The notes under the pieces: generated by a model | What the model was told of the DNA's origin: nothing | Databases searched by the model: none | The model's input: the letters and a program-made list of their open reading frames with translations, nothing else | Assembly (NCBI RefSeq): GCF_900100385.1 | Contig: NZ_FNFC01000011.1 | Span: forward strand, 1 to 64,000 | From: Halovenus aranensis | GTDB taxonomy: Archaea > Halobacteriota > Halobacteria > Halobacteriales > Haloarculaceae | Length of the DNA: 64,000 nt | Direction: 5' to 3' | Program-made: the position numbers and the translations under genes | Shown here: piece by piece, positions 9,254-15,816 of the stretch | Position numbering within the stretch: the first letter of the stretch is position 1 | How the letters are laid out: each line of letters begins with the position of its first letter

Positions 9254-9470
9254 GGCCTGCGGCCAGTCTCTCTGGCCGTCGCCCTGACAGCGGACATGTG
9301 AACCCACCCCGAGGCACTCGCCTCAAACCGCCTGTAGATGGAACAAAGCCGAATAGAACTTCGATGAATCCGAACAGTCCTGACGGCGTCCTGCGCGAGT
9401 GACGCAAGCGCAGGGCAAGCCAAGACGCGAATGACACAGCGGCCGCTACCGCGGTACAGTCGTAAGGAAT

Positions 9471-9495
9471 GAACGTCCTGGCGGAGATTTGAACT
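9471..9495 (-). repeat. Direct copy of the tRNA-Arg 3' end (att-like)
   Basis: These 25 bases are identical to 9619-9643, which cover the last 22 nucleotides of the tRNA-Arg gene (T-arm and acceptor) plus three flanking bases. The copies have the same orientation and their starts are 148 bp apart. Duplicated tRNA 3' ends are the hallmark of tyrosine-integrase attachment sites. No integrase gene lies between them. Confidence 0.75.
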
Positions 9496-9562
9496 GGGCA
9501 AGACGTTCCTGCTCGTCGCTTCGCTCCTGTGCGGGCTGTGACTTGCTTGCCCAAATCTCCGC
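9481..9562. repeat. Interrupted 17-bp inverted repeat
   Basis: The left arm GCGGAGATTT (9481-9490) plus GGGCAAG (9496-9502) pairs perfectly with CTTGCCC (9546-9552) plus AAATCTCCGC (9553-9562). Only GAACT is left unpaired, and the loop is 43 nt. The outer ten bases of each arm are tRNA T-arm sequence, so a second, inverted fragment of the tRNA end is present. Confidence 0.7.
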
Positions 9563-9621
9563 GGCGTCGATTCCAGCGGCACGGACGGCTCGCTCCGCTC
9601 GCCGTCGTTTGCCGCTGAGAA

Positions 9622-9694
9622 CGTCCTGGCGGAGATTTGAACTCCGGTCCCTGGCTCCGCAAGCCAAGAGGATAGTCCACTACCCTACCAGGAC
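9622..9694 (-). tRNA. tRNA-Arg (anticodon GCG)
   Basis: Read on the minus strand, the 73-nt gene folds as a full cloverleaf. The acceptor is GTCCTGG with CCAGGAC and discriminator G. The D-stem is GGGT/ATCC, and the anticodon stem TTGGC/GCCAG carries the loop TTGCGGA (anticodon GCG). The T-arm contains GTTCAAATC. CCA is not encoded, as usual in archaea, and no intron is visible. It reads arginine CGC and CGU codons. Its 3' end is duplicated at 9471-9495. Confidence 0.95.
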
Positions 9695-9765
9695 TCACTC
9701 ATCCGTAGCGGGCTACTGGCTAAAGGGGTTACGATTCGTCGGCGCTACTGCTGTCACAATCAGCA

Positions 9766-9774
9766 TTCTTATAG
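9766..9774 (+). promoter_or_regulatory. TATA box for the gene at 9798
   Basis: The element TTCTTATAG is centred about 27 nt before the ATG at 9798, which predicts a leaderless transcript. Confidence 0.5.
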
Positions 9775-9797
9775 GGACCCGAGCCTGACAGTAGTAT

Positions 9798-10415
9798 ATG
9801 GCTGAGCGGGCAGGACAGGGAGACGATACGCTGGACCTCTCGGGGCTCGATGCTGTCTCTAACGTGTTACTACTGGTTCCATCGCTCGGAAACCAGGGTC
9901 GACAGGCCTGCCTAACGCTCCTCTCTCGGACACCGCCAAGCGAGACGAACGTCCTCACAGTCACCTACACAGACACGGCACCGGACTGGGTCGACCTCTG
10001 GAGCGACAACGTCGGCACGCCGCCCGTCCGCGGTGGAATCGTCCCAATCGGACAGGGCGAGACCGATGTCGACGACCCCTCGTGGGCGGTCAAGTCGGTC
10101 GAGAACCCCTCGGACCTGACTGGTATCGGTATCCAGCTCAGCGAGTTGCTTTCGACGATGGCGAAAGCGGCCGACGACAGCGAGGAGATTGCAATCTGTT
10201 TCGACTCGGTTACGTCGCTGCTGCAGTACGCCGACCTGCAGCGGGCGTTTCGCTTCCTCCACGTCGTCACCGGCCGGGTGAAGACCGTCGACGGTGTCGG
10301 CTACTACCGCCTCGACCCCGACGCCCACGACCGGCAGACGCTCGCTACACTCAAGGGGCTGTTCGATGCCGTCGTCGAGGTCGACGAGGACGGTAACTGG
10401 TCAGTCCAGACCTGA
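9798..10415 (+). CDS. RecA/KaiC-like fold protein with degenerate Walker A (DUF7504-like)
   Basis: This 205-residue haloarchaeal protein begins with a hydrophobic strand, NVLLLVPSLGNQGRQACL, in the position of a Walker A loop, but the GxxxxGK[ST] residues are absent. A later strand, EEIAICFDSVTSLLQY, matches the Walker B and sensor position of RecA/KaiC-type domains, followed by RAFRFLHVVTGRVK. It is therefore probably a non-hydrolysing member of that fold. Such proteins are common and uncharacterised in haloarchaea. It lies upstream of rpa2 on the same strand with 142 bp between, so it is not obviously in one operon with it. Confidence 0.7.
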   Translation: MAERAGQGDDTLDLSGLDAVSNVLLLVPSLGNQGRQACLTLLSRTPPSETNVLTVTYTDTAPDWVDLWSDNVGTPPVRGGIVPIGQGETDVDDPSWAVKSVENPSDLTGIGIQLSELLSTMAKAADDSEEIAICFDSVTSLLQYADLQRAFRFLHVVTGRVKTVDGVGYYRLDPDAHDRQTLATLKGLFDAVVEVDEDGNWSVQT

Positions 10416-10420
10416 CCCAG

Positions 10421-10430
10421 TATTTATATA
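10421..10430 (+). promoter_or_regulatory. TATA box 31 nt before a 34-codon ORF
   Basis: TATTTATATA is a strong archaeal TATA box. Its centre predicts a start site at about 10453, directly at the ATG of the small ORF at 10454. Confidence 0.6.
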
Positions 10431-10453
10431 CCAACAGGCGCCAGCCAGGCGCG

Positions 10454-10558
10454 ATGGCAGAGCCACCAGAACCGACAGAGACAAATGCACGAGGGCAGAG
10501 GGACACAGCCCCAACGACAACGCTTAAGCGGCGACCAGCCGTGTGTTCCGTACAGTAA
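10454..10558 (+). CDS. Small ORF (34 aa) overlapping the rpa2 start
   Basis: An ATG at 10454 opens a 34-codon frame (MAEPPEPTETNARGQ ... AVCSVQ). Its TAA stop shares one base with the rpa2 ATG (TAATG). The strong TATA box at 10421-10430 would place the transcript start on or next to this ATG, giving a leaderless small mRNA or a leader peptide coupled to rpa2. The peptide is hydrophilic, has one Cys and matches no family I know. A second promoter element inside it (10517-10528) could drive rpa2 alone, so the ORF may not be translated. Confidence 0.42.
   Translation: MAEPPEPTETNARGQRDTAPTTTLKRRPAVCSVQ
10517..10528 (+). promoter_or_regulatory. rpa2 proximal promoter (shared 12-mer)
   Basis: ACAACGCTTAAG, containing the TATA-like CTTAAG, ends 29 nt before the rpa2 ATG. 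The same 12 bases occur before the histone gene at 11989-12000. Confidence 0.55.
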
Positions 10559-11964
10559 TGGGTGCGATTGAGGATATCTACGCCGATCTCGAGACGGAGG
10601 TCTCCGAGGAGGAGTTCCGGGAGGCAGTCGAGGAGAAAGTATCACAGATGGACGGCCTGGTCGACGAGGAGACGGCCGCCCAGCTACTCGCACACGAGCT
10701 TGCAGACGGCGAAGTGGACACCGTCGCGGATATCGACCCCGCGATGGACGAGGTGAAGTTCCTCGCCAAGGTCCGCACTATCGGCGAGTTGCGGACCTTC
10801 GAGCGCGACGAGGAAGGTGAAGGAATGGTGATCAACGCCGAGGCGGCCGACGAGACCGGCAGCGTCCGGCTCGCATTCTGGGACGAACAAGCCGAGGCCG
10901 TCGACTCTGGCCAACTCGAACCCGGAGACGTACTGCGCGTCAAGGGGCGGCCCAAAGAGGGGTACAACGGACTCGAAGTGAGCGTCACCGAAGCCGAGCC
11001 CGACGACGAGGTCGATATCGAGGTCGCACTAGAGAGCGACAGCATCGACGCGCTCACGCTCGGCCAGTCCGACGTGACACTGCGAGGGCTGGTGCTTGGG
11101 ACCGACGCCGTACGAACCTTCGACCGCGACGACGGCTCGGAAGGCCGCGTCGCGAATCTCACGCTCGGCGACGAGACCGGTCGAATTCGGGTGACACTGT
11201 GGGACGACCGCGCCGACCGCGCCGAAGAACTCGACCCTGGGACCGCAGTCGAGGTCGTCGACGGCTACGTCAGAGAACGAGAGGGCGACCTCGAACTCCA
11301 CGTGGGCGACAGGGGAGCCGTCGACGAAGTCGACGAGCCCGTCGACTACGAGCCAGATACGACGCCCATAGACGGCGTCGAAATAGACCAGACGGTCGAT
11401 ATCGCGGGCGTGGTGCGCTCGACGGACCCAAAGCGGACCTTCGACCGCGACGACGGCTCGGAGGGGCAAGTCCGAAACGTCCGGCTGCAAGACGACTCCG
11501 GGGATATTCGAGTCGCACTGTGGGGCGAAACGGCTGATATCGACATTGGGCCGGGAGACGAACTGCTGGTGGCCGATGCGGAGATACAGGACGGCTGGCA
11601 GGACGACCTCGAAGCCTCAGCAGGGTGGCAGTCGACAGTTGTCGTCCTCGAAGACGCCACGACAGAAGTTGGTGCGTCGCCGTCGAGCGGTGCCAGTGAC
11701 GGTGACACAGCAGTTTCGGACGGCGGAGACACCGGCCTCGATGCGTTCGCTGACGGCGAGACGCCCGAGGCGACGAGCGAGGAAACCGACGGCGAGACCG
11801 TCGAGTTCACGGGGACAGTCGTTCAGACCGGCAACCCAGTCATTCTGGATGACGGAACGGAGACGATGAGTGTCGACACGACGGAGACACTGCGACTCGG
11901 CGAGGAAATAACAGCCAGAGGAACGGTCGACGAGGAGGTACTCGACGCCAACGAGATACTCTGA
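10558..11964 (+). CDS. rpa2: Multi-OB-fold single-stranded-DNA-binding protein (RPA)
   Basis: This 468-residue protein protects single-stranded DNA in replication and repair. An N-terminal helical region (1-60) is followed by three OB folds, each with the motif R-T-F-[ED]-R-D, a Gly turn, D-[ED]-[TS]-G and [RV]-L/V-x-[LF]-W (near residues 70-120, 185-225 and 290-325). A Ser/Asp/Gly-rich linker then leads to a short fourth OB-like unit (about 415-468). The ATG at 10558 fits the proximal promoter better than the upstream in-frame start at 10543. Adjacency to a histone and a deacetylase resembles the Haloferax rpa2-hstA-hdaI neighbourhood. Confidence 0.9.
   Translation: MGAIEDIYADLETEVSEEEFREAVEEKVSQMDGLVDEETAAQLLAHELADGEVDTVADIDPAMDEVKFLAKVRTIGELRTFERDEEGEGMVINAEAADETGSVRLAFWDEQAEAVDSGQLEPGDVLRVKGRPKEGYNGLEVSVTEAEPDDEVDIEVALESDSIDALTLGQSDVTLRGLVLGTDAVRTFDRDDGSEGRVANLTLGDETGRIRVTLWDDRADRAEELDPGTAVEVVDGYVREREGDLELHVGDRGAVDEVDEPVDYEPDTTPIDGVEIDQTVDIAGVVRSTDPKRTFDRDDGSEGQVRNVRLQDDSGDIRVALWGETADIDIGPGDELLVADAEIQDGWQDDLEASAGWQSTVVVLEDATTEVGASPSSGASDGDTAVSDGGDTGLDAFADGETPEATSEETDGETVEFTGTVVQTGNPVILDDGTETMSVDTTETLRLGEEITARGTVDEEVLDANEIL
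11116..11141 (+). repeat. 26-bp exact repeat within rpa2, copy 1
   Basis: These 26 bases are identical to 11437-11462 and encode the T-F-D-R-D-D-G-S core of the second OB fold. The spacing of the two copies is 321 bp, in frame. Confidence 0.85.
11437..11462 (+). repeat. 26-bp exact repeat within rpa2, copy 2
   Basis: This copy lies in the third OB fold and matches 11116-11141 exactly. Recombination between the copies would delete one whole OB fold in frame (107 codons). Confidence 0.85.
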
Positions 11965-11988
11965 TGGCGCTCGCGCCCCGAGCGTTAC

Positions 11989-12000
11989 ACAACGCTTAAG
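11989..12000 (+). promoter_or_regulatory. Histone gene promoter (shared 12-mer)
   Basis: ACAACGCTTAAG is identical to the element before rpa2. Its CTTAAG centre is 27-28 nt before the histone ATG, which predicts a leaderless mRNA. Confidence 0.6.
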
Positions 12001-12024
12001 ATTGCCACACTCTCGATTTGGCGT

Positions 12025-12465
12025 ATGAGCGTCGAGCTACCGTTCGCCCCGGTTGACACTATCATCCGGCGGAACGCAGGCGGCCTCCGTGTCAGTGCCG
12101 GCGCGGCAGAGGAACTCGCCCACCGAATCCAGGGGGAGGGGACCGAACGAGCGACCGTCGCGGCAGAACGTGCCGACGACGACGAGCGAAAAACACTGAT
12201 GGCAGCGGATTTCGCCGTCGACACGGTTCCAGACAAAGATGCGCTGGCGCTGCCGATTGCGCCGGTCGACCGGGTTGCACGGCTCGACATCGACGACCGG
12301 TTCCGGGTCTCGATGGACGCCCGAATTGCCCTGACCGCCGAACTCGAAGACTGGGCAGACGAGATCGCCACCGCGGCGGCGATGCTTGCACGCCACGCCG
12401 ACAGGCGAACAGTCAAGGGCGAAGACATCGAGATGTACTTCGAACTCAAGCAGTACTTCGAATGA
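12025..12465 (+). CDS. hstA: Archaeal histone, fused tandem histone folds
   Basis: A 146-residue haloarchaeal histone with two histone-fold units in one chain. The first is LPFAPVDTIIRRNAG to about residue 68. The second begins ALPIAPVDRVARLD and ends with RRTVKGEDIEMYFELKQYF. Each has the helix-strand-helix pattern with the Arg that enters the DNA minor groove, so a single chain acts as a pseudodimer. It is more acidic than other archaeal histones, as usual for haloarchaea. It has its own promoter and overlaps the deacetylase start by four bases. Confidence 0.95.
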   Translation: MSVELPFAPVDTIIRRNAGGLRVSAGAAEELAHRIQGEGTERATVAAERADDDERKTLMAADFAVDTVPDKDALALPIAPVDRVARLDIDDRFRVSMDARIALTAELEDWADEIATAAAMLARHADRRTVKGEDIEMYFELKQYFE

Positions 12466-13478
12466 AATTTGGCTACTGCGAGCGCTGTCTCGACCACGAC
12501 ACCGGCCCGCGGCACCCGGAGAGTCCCGACCGACTCCGTGCGATTCGGCAGGCGCTCGCGGAGAAACACAGCGTGGAGTACGCCGTTGCCGACCCGATCG
12601 ATATCGAGCGAGTCCTCGCAGTCCACGACGAAACGTACGTCGACGAGTTCGAGGAGTTCTGCCAGGACGGGGGCGGCGACTGGGACGCAGACACCGTCGC
12701 CAGTGAAGACACCTGGGACGCTGCCCTCACCAGTGCCGGTATCGCCGAGTGGGCCGCTACGGCCGCACTCGACGGCGCAGACGGCCGAGATACGCCGTTT
12801 GCGCTCGGACGGCCGCCGGGCCACCACGCGGTCGAAGACGACGCCATGGGGTTTTGTTTTTTCAACAACGCTTCGGTCGCGGCGCAGTCGGTCATCGACC
12901 GGGGCCTCGTCGACCGCGTTGCCATTTTCGACTGGGATGTCCATCACGGCAACGGGATTCAGGACATCTGCTACGACAACGAGGATATCTTCTACGTCTC
13001 GATTCACGAGGACGGCCTGTACCCCGCGACGGGGAGCATCGACGAGACGGGAGCGGGCGAGGCTGAAGGGACGACGATGAACATTCCGTTTCCACCCGGG
13101 ACGACCCAGAGCGGCTACCTCGCCGCGCTCTCTGCGGTCATCGGTCCCGCCTTCGAGGCCTTCGACCCGGGTTTGATACTCGTCAGTGCCGGCTTCGACG
13201 CTCACGAGCACGACCCTATCTCTCGCATGCGGGTCTCGACGGAGGGGTACGGACTGCTCGCCCAGCAGATACGCGCGCTCTCGGAGGATATCGGTGCCGG
13301 TCTTGGGTTCGTCCTCGAAGGCGGGTACGGTCTCGATACGCTGTCGAGCAGCGTTGGCATGGTTCATGAGGTGTTCGACGGCTACGAGCCGGCGCCCGAC
13401 GACGGCGAGGTGTCAGATACTGCAACGGACGTACTCGACCGGGTACGGGCACAGGGCTTTGCCGGTGTCACAGAGTGA
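12462..13478 (+). CDS. hdaI: Histone deacetylase-family protein (class II, HdaI type)
   Basis: A 338-residue zinc-dependent deacetylase fold. The paired catalytic His are in GRPPGHHAVEDDAMGFCFFNN (near residue 116), the zinc ligands in DWDVHHGNG (near 157) and the Asp of SAGFDAHEHDP (near 240), and the transition-state region in EGGYGLD (near 287). All catalytic residues are present. In archaea the real substrates may be acetylated proteins or acetylpolyamines. The ATG overlaps the histone stop (ATGA), which suggests translational coupling with the histone and supports a role on chromatin. Confidence 0.93.
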   Translation: MKFGYCERCLDHDTGPRHPESPDRLRAIRQALAEKHSVEYAVADPIDIERVLAVHDETYVDEFEEFCQDGGGDWDADTVASEDTWDAALTSAGIAEWAATAALDGADGRDTPFALGRPPGHHAVEDDAMGFCFFNNASVAAQSVIDRGLVDRVAIFDWDVHHGNGIQDICYDNEDIFYVSIHEDGLYPATGSIDETGAGEAEGTTMNIPFPPGTTQSGYLAALSAVIGPAFEAFDPGLILVSAGFDAHEHDPISRMRVSTEGYGLLAQQIRALSEDIGAGLGFVLEGGYGLDTLSSSVGMVHEVFDGYEPAPDDGEVSDTATDVLDRVRAQGFAGVTE

Positions 13479-13527
13479 CCCACCGGCGAAAGTCGTCAAT
13501 GGTAAACCACGTGACCCACAAGCCCGA

Positions 13528-15096
13528 ATGATGACCGATGGAGGGTCCGGCGACGTGCTGGACGCCGACGAGACGGCAGTCGCCCCGCAGTCACGCGGTG
13601 GCGGGTCGGTGACTGTCGTCGGAACGGCGCACGTCTCTCACGACAGCGTCGAAGAAGTCGAACAGACGATTGCAGAGCAACAGCCAGATGTCGTCGCAGT
13701 CGAACTCGACGAGACGCGGTACAAGCGGATGCAGGGTGAGGCCCCCGACGACATCGACGCCGGAGACGTTATTTCGGGAAAGACTGTCTATCAGTTTCTC
13801 GCCTACTGGATGCTCTCATACGTTCAGGCGCGGCTCGGCGACCGGTTCGATATCGAACCCGGCGCAGACATGATGGCCGCAATCGACGCCGCAGAGGAAC
13901 ACGGCAGCGGCGTCGCCTTGGTCGACCGCGACATCCAACTGACCGTGCGTCGGCTCTGGTCGCGCATGCGCTTGCGAGAGAAGCTCGCTATCGTCGCCGC
14001 CCTCCTCGTCGAGATGGGTGGCGCGTGGACCGCCGGCCTGACGGTCGGTTTTTTCCTTGGGACGCTCGTCGCTATCGTCGCGAGCGCACTCGGCGGGCCG
14101 TATCTCGTTCCGTCTGGTATTGACGTTGGAGTGCCCCTTGTCGGGGGTCTCCTCAGCTCGGTGCTGGGGTTACTGGATGGGCTCGCCGTTGCGACCGCCG
14201 TCGCCGTCGCGGTCGGGACGCCCATCGCGCTGTTGCTCGTCCGGTCGACACGCGGGATGGACGAGGCCGAAATCGACCTCGACAGGCTGACCGACGCCGA
14301 CGTGGTGACTGCGATGATAGAGGAGTTCCGGCGGTTCTCTCCGGGCGGCGCAGAGGCGCTCATCGACGAGCGCGACGCCTACATCGCGCACCGACTCGTC
14401 GCCCTGCGCGAGGCAGGATACGATGTCGTCGCCGTCGTCGGCGCGGGACACCGGGCTGGCATCGAGCGGTATCTCGACCACCCCGAGGAGCTGCCGCCGG
14501 GCGAGTCACTGGTCGGGGAGCCGAGCACGAGTCGGCTCCGGACTGTCGCGTACAAGACAATCGGCTACGCGTTCACGCTCGGCTTTCTGGCCTTTTTCGT
14601 GTTGCTGGCGGTGGCTGGTGTCCGGGGCACGTTTCTGCTGCGGGTGTTCGTCGTCTGGTTCGTCGTCAACGGCCTCGCGGCTGGCGCGCTGGCGAAGCTG
14701 GCCGGCGCACACTGGAGTAGTGCGACCGTCGGCGGCGCGGTGGCCTGGCTCACGAGCGTCAATCCCCTGCTCGCGCCGGGGTGGTTCGCGGGCTATGTCG
14801 AATTACGCTATACCAGCGTCAACGTCGCAGATATCAGTAAGCTCAACGATATGCTCAGCGACGATGAGCGGCCGATGCTCAGCCTCGTCAAGGACATGCG
14901 CGACGAGGTGCCGACGTTCCGGCTCATCCTCATCGTCGCGATGACTAACATCGGGAGCTTCCTCGCCAGCGTCTTCTTCGCGGCGGTGCTGTTGCCGTAT
15001 CTCGCCTCGGATATCGGCGGCGTGACCGAGTTAGGCCAGCAGATGCTCGACGGCGCGAGCGAGAGCGCACGCCTCATCTGGGAGACAGTAACATAA
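13528..15096 (+). CDS. TraB-domain membrane protein (TraB/PrgY family)
   Basis: The start is taken at ATG 13528 (MMTDGGSGD), because the TraB domain begins soon after and the longer upstream frame overlaps the deacetylase. The 522-residue protein has the TraB motifs VVGTAHVSHDS, VELDETRYKRM, ERDAYIAHRL and VVGAGHRAGIE. Three hydrophobic segments (about 155-240) are inserted inside the domain, and further helices follow in the C-terminal third. Bacterial PrgY/TraB proteins are thought to inactivate peptide pheromones. The haloarchaeal role is unknown. The stop overlaps the start of an M50 protease gene. Confidence 0.85.
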   Translation: MMTDGGSGDVLDADETAVAPQSRGGGSVTVVGTAHVSHDSVEEVEQTIAEQQPDVVAVELDETRYKRMQGEAPDDIDAGDVISGKTVYQFLAYWMLSYVQARLGDRFDIEPGADMMAAIDAAEEHGSGVALVDRDIQLTVRRLWSRMRLREKLAIVAALLVEMGGAWTAGLTVGFFLGTLVAIVASALGGPYLVPSGIDVGVPLVGGLLSSVLGLLDGLAVATAVAVAVGTPIALLLVRSTRGMDEAEIDLDRLTDADVVTAMIEEFRRFSPGGAEALIDERDAYIAHRLVALREAGYDVVAVVGAGHRAGIERYLDHPEELPPGESLVGEPSTSRLRTVAYKTIGYAFTLGFLAFFVLLAVAGVRGTFLLRVFVVWFVVNGLAAGALAKLAGAHWSSATVGGAVAWLTSVNPLLAPGWFAGYVELRYTSVNVADISKLNDMLSDDERPMLSLVKDMRDEVPTFRLILIVAMTNIGSFLASVFFAAVLLPYLASDIGGVTELGQQMLDGASESARLIWETVT

Positions 15097-15725
15097 TGTA
15101 CGAAATCGCCGACATTCGATTCTACCGGGAAGAACTGCGCGACCTCGCGGTCGCCTGGCTCGCGCTCAGCGTCGCCTTTACGTTCTTTCTCGAAGGTGAC
15201 TTTCTCAGAGGACAGCCGATTTACGCCCCGAACGTCACAGAGCTGTTCCGGGTCTTCCTGTTGAGCATGGCGACCGTCGGGGCGGGCTTTCTCCTGCACG
15301 AGCTTGCACACAAGATTGTCGCCGTCCAGTTCGGGCAGATAGCGGCTTTCCGTGCGGAGTACAACATGCTCGCTATCACGGTCGCCTCGGGTGTCGCCGG
15401 CTTTCTCTTTGCCGCACCCGGCGCGGTCTATCACCGCGGTGCGATTACGACACGACAGAACGGCCTGGTCGCAGTCGCCGGTCCCGTGATAAATCTCGTG
15501 TTGGCGGCGGCGTTTTTCGTCCCGTTCAGCCTCGGAGGCGGGTTCGTCGCCGAAGTTGGCCAGATGGGCGTACTCATCAACATCTTCCTGGCCGCATTCA
15601 ATATGGTCCCTGCCGGTCCCCTCGACGGCAAGACCGTCGCTCAGTGGCACAGAGGCGTCTTCGCTGCCGTCTTTGCTCTCGCAGTGATGTCACTCGTCGG
15701 GTTCGTGGTCGTGTTCATCCTGTGA
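15096..15725 (+). CDS. M50-family (site-2-protease-like) membrane metalloprotease
   Basis: The 209-residue protein has five or six hydrophobic helices. A zinc motif HELAH occurs near residue 68 (LLHELAHKIVAVQFG), and the third ligand region is NMVPAGPLDGK near residue 170. This is the intramembrane-protease pair of motifs of peptidase family M50. It is compact and has no PDZ or CBS domain. Its ATG overlaps the TraB-protein stop (TAATG), so the two membrane proteins are probably made together. Substrates are unknown. Confidence 0.88.
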   Translation: MYEIADIRFYREELRDLAVAWLALSVAFTFFLEGDFLRGQPIYAPNVTELFRVFLLSMATVGAGFLLHELAHKIVAVQFGQIAAFRAEYNMLAITVASGVAGFLFAAPGAVYHRGAITTRQNGLVAVAGPVINLVLAAAFFVPFSLGGGFVAEVGQMGVLINIFLAAFNMVPAGPLDGKTVAQWHRGVFAAVFALAVMSLVGFVVVFIL

Positions 15726-15816
15726 CACAGCAGGACCGTCCTCACGGATGACGTCGGTCCGGTGCCTGGCACCGGCAAGCGGTGGGCTTTTGCCCGCGCC
15801 CGCCGCTCTCACGACC

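Larger units (their letters stand above)
9254..9621. other. Non-coding junction next to tRNA-Arg: direct repeat and nested palindromes
   Basis: This 368-base gap contains no gene that I can support. It holds a 25-bp copy of the tRNA-Arg 3' end (9471-9495). It also holds a 17-bp inverted repeat interrupted by five bases (9481-9502 with 9546-9562) and a further inverted repeat CAGCGGCA/TGCCGCTG (9574-9581 with 9610-9617). The stretch 9254-9460 has short open frames on both strands, none with recognisable homology. It reads as the scar of a lost integrated element. Confidence 0.6.

Noticed and set aside
9202-9582. 126-codon minus-strand ORF across the tRNA-Arg junction, considered as a transposase remnant
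   Set aside because: No conserved motif is recognisable and it runs through the copied tRNA end. I cannot support any protein identity.
13186-13527. Long N-terminal extension of the TraB-protein frame
   Set aside because: It overlaps the deacetylase gene in another frame and is Arg/Ser-rich shadow sequence. The TraB domain starts soon after the ATG at 13528.
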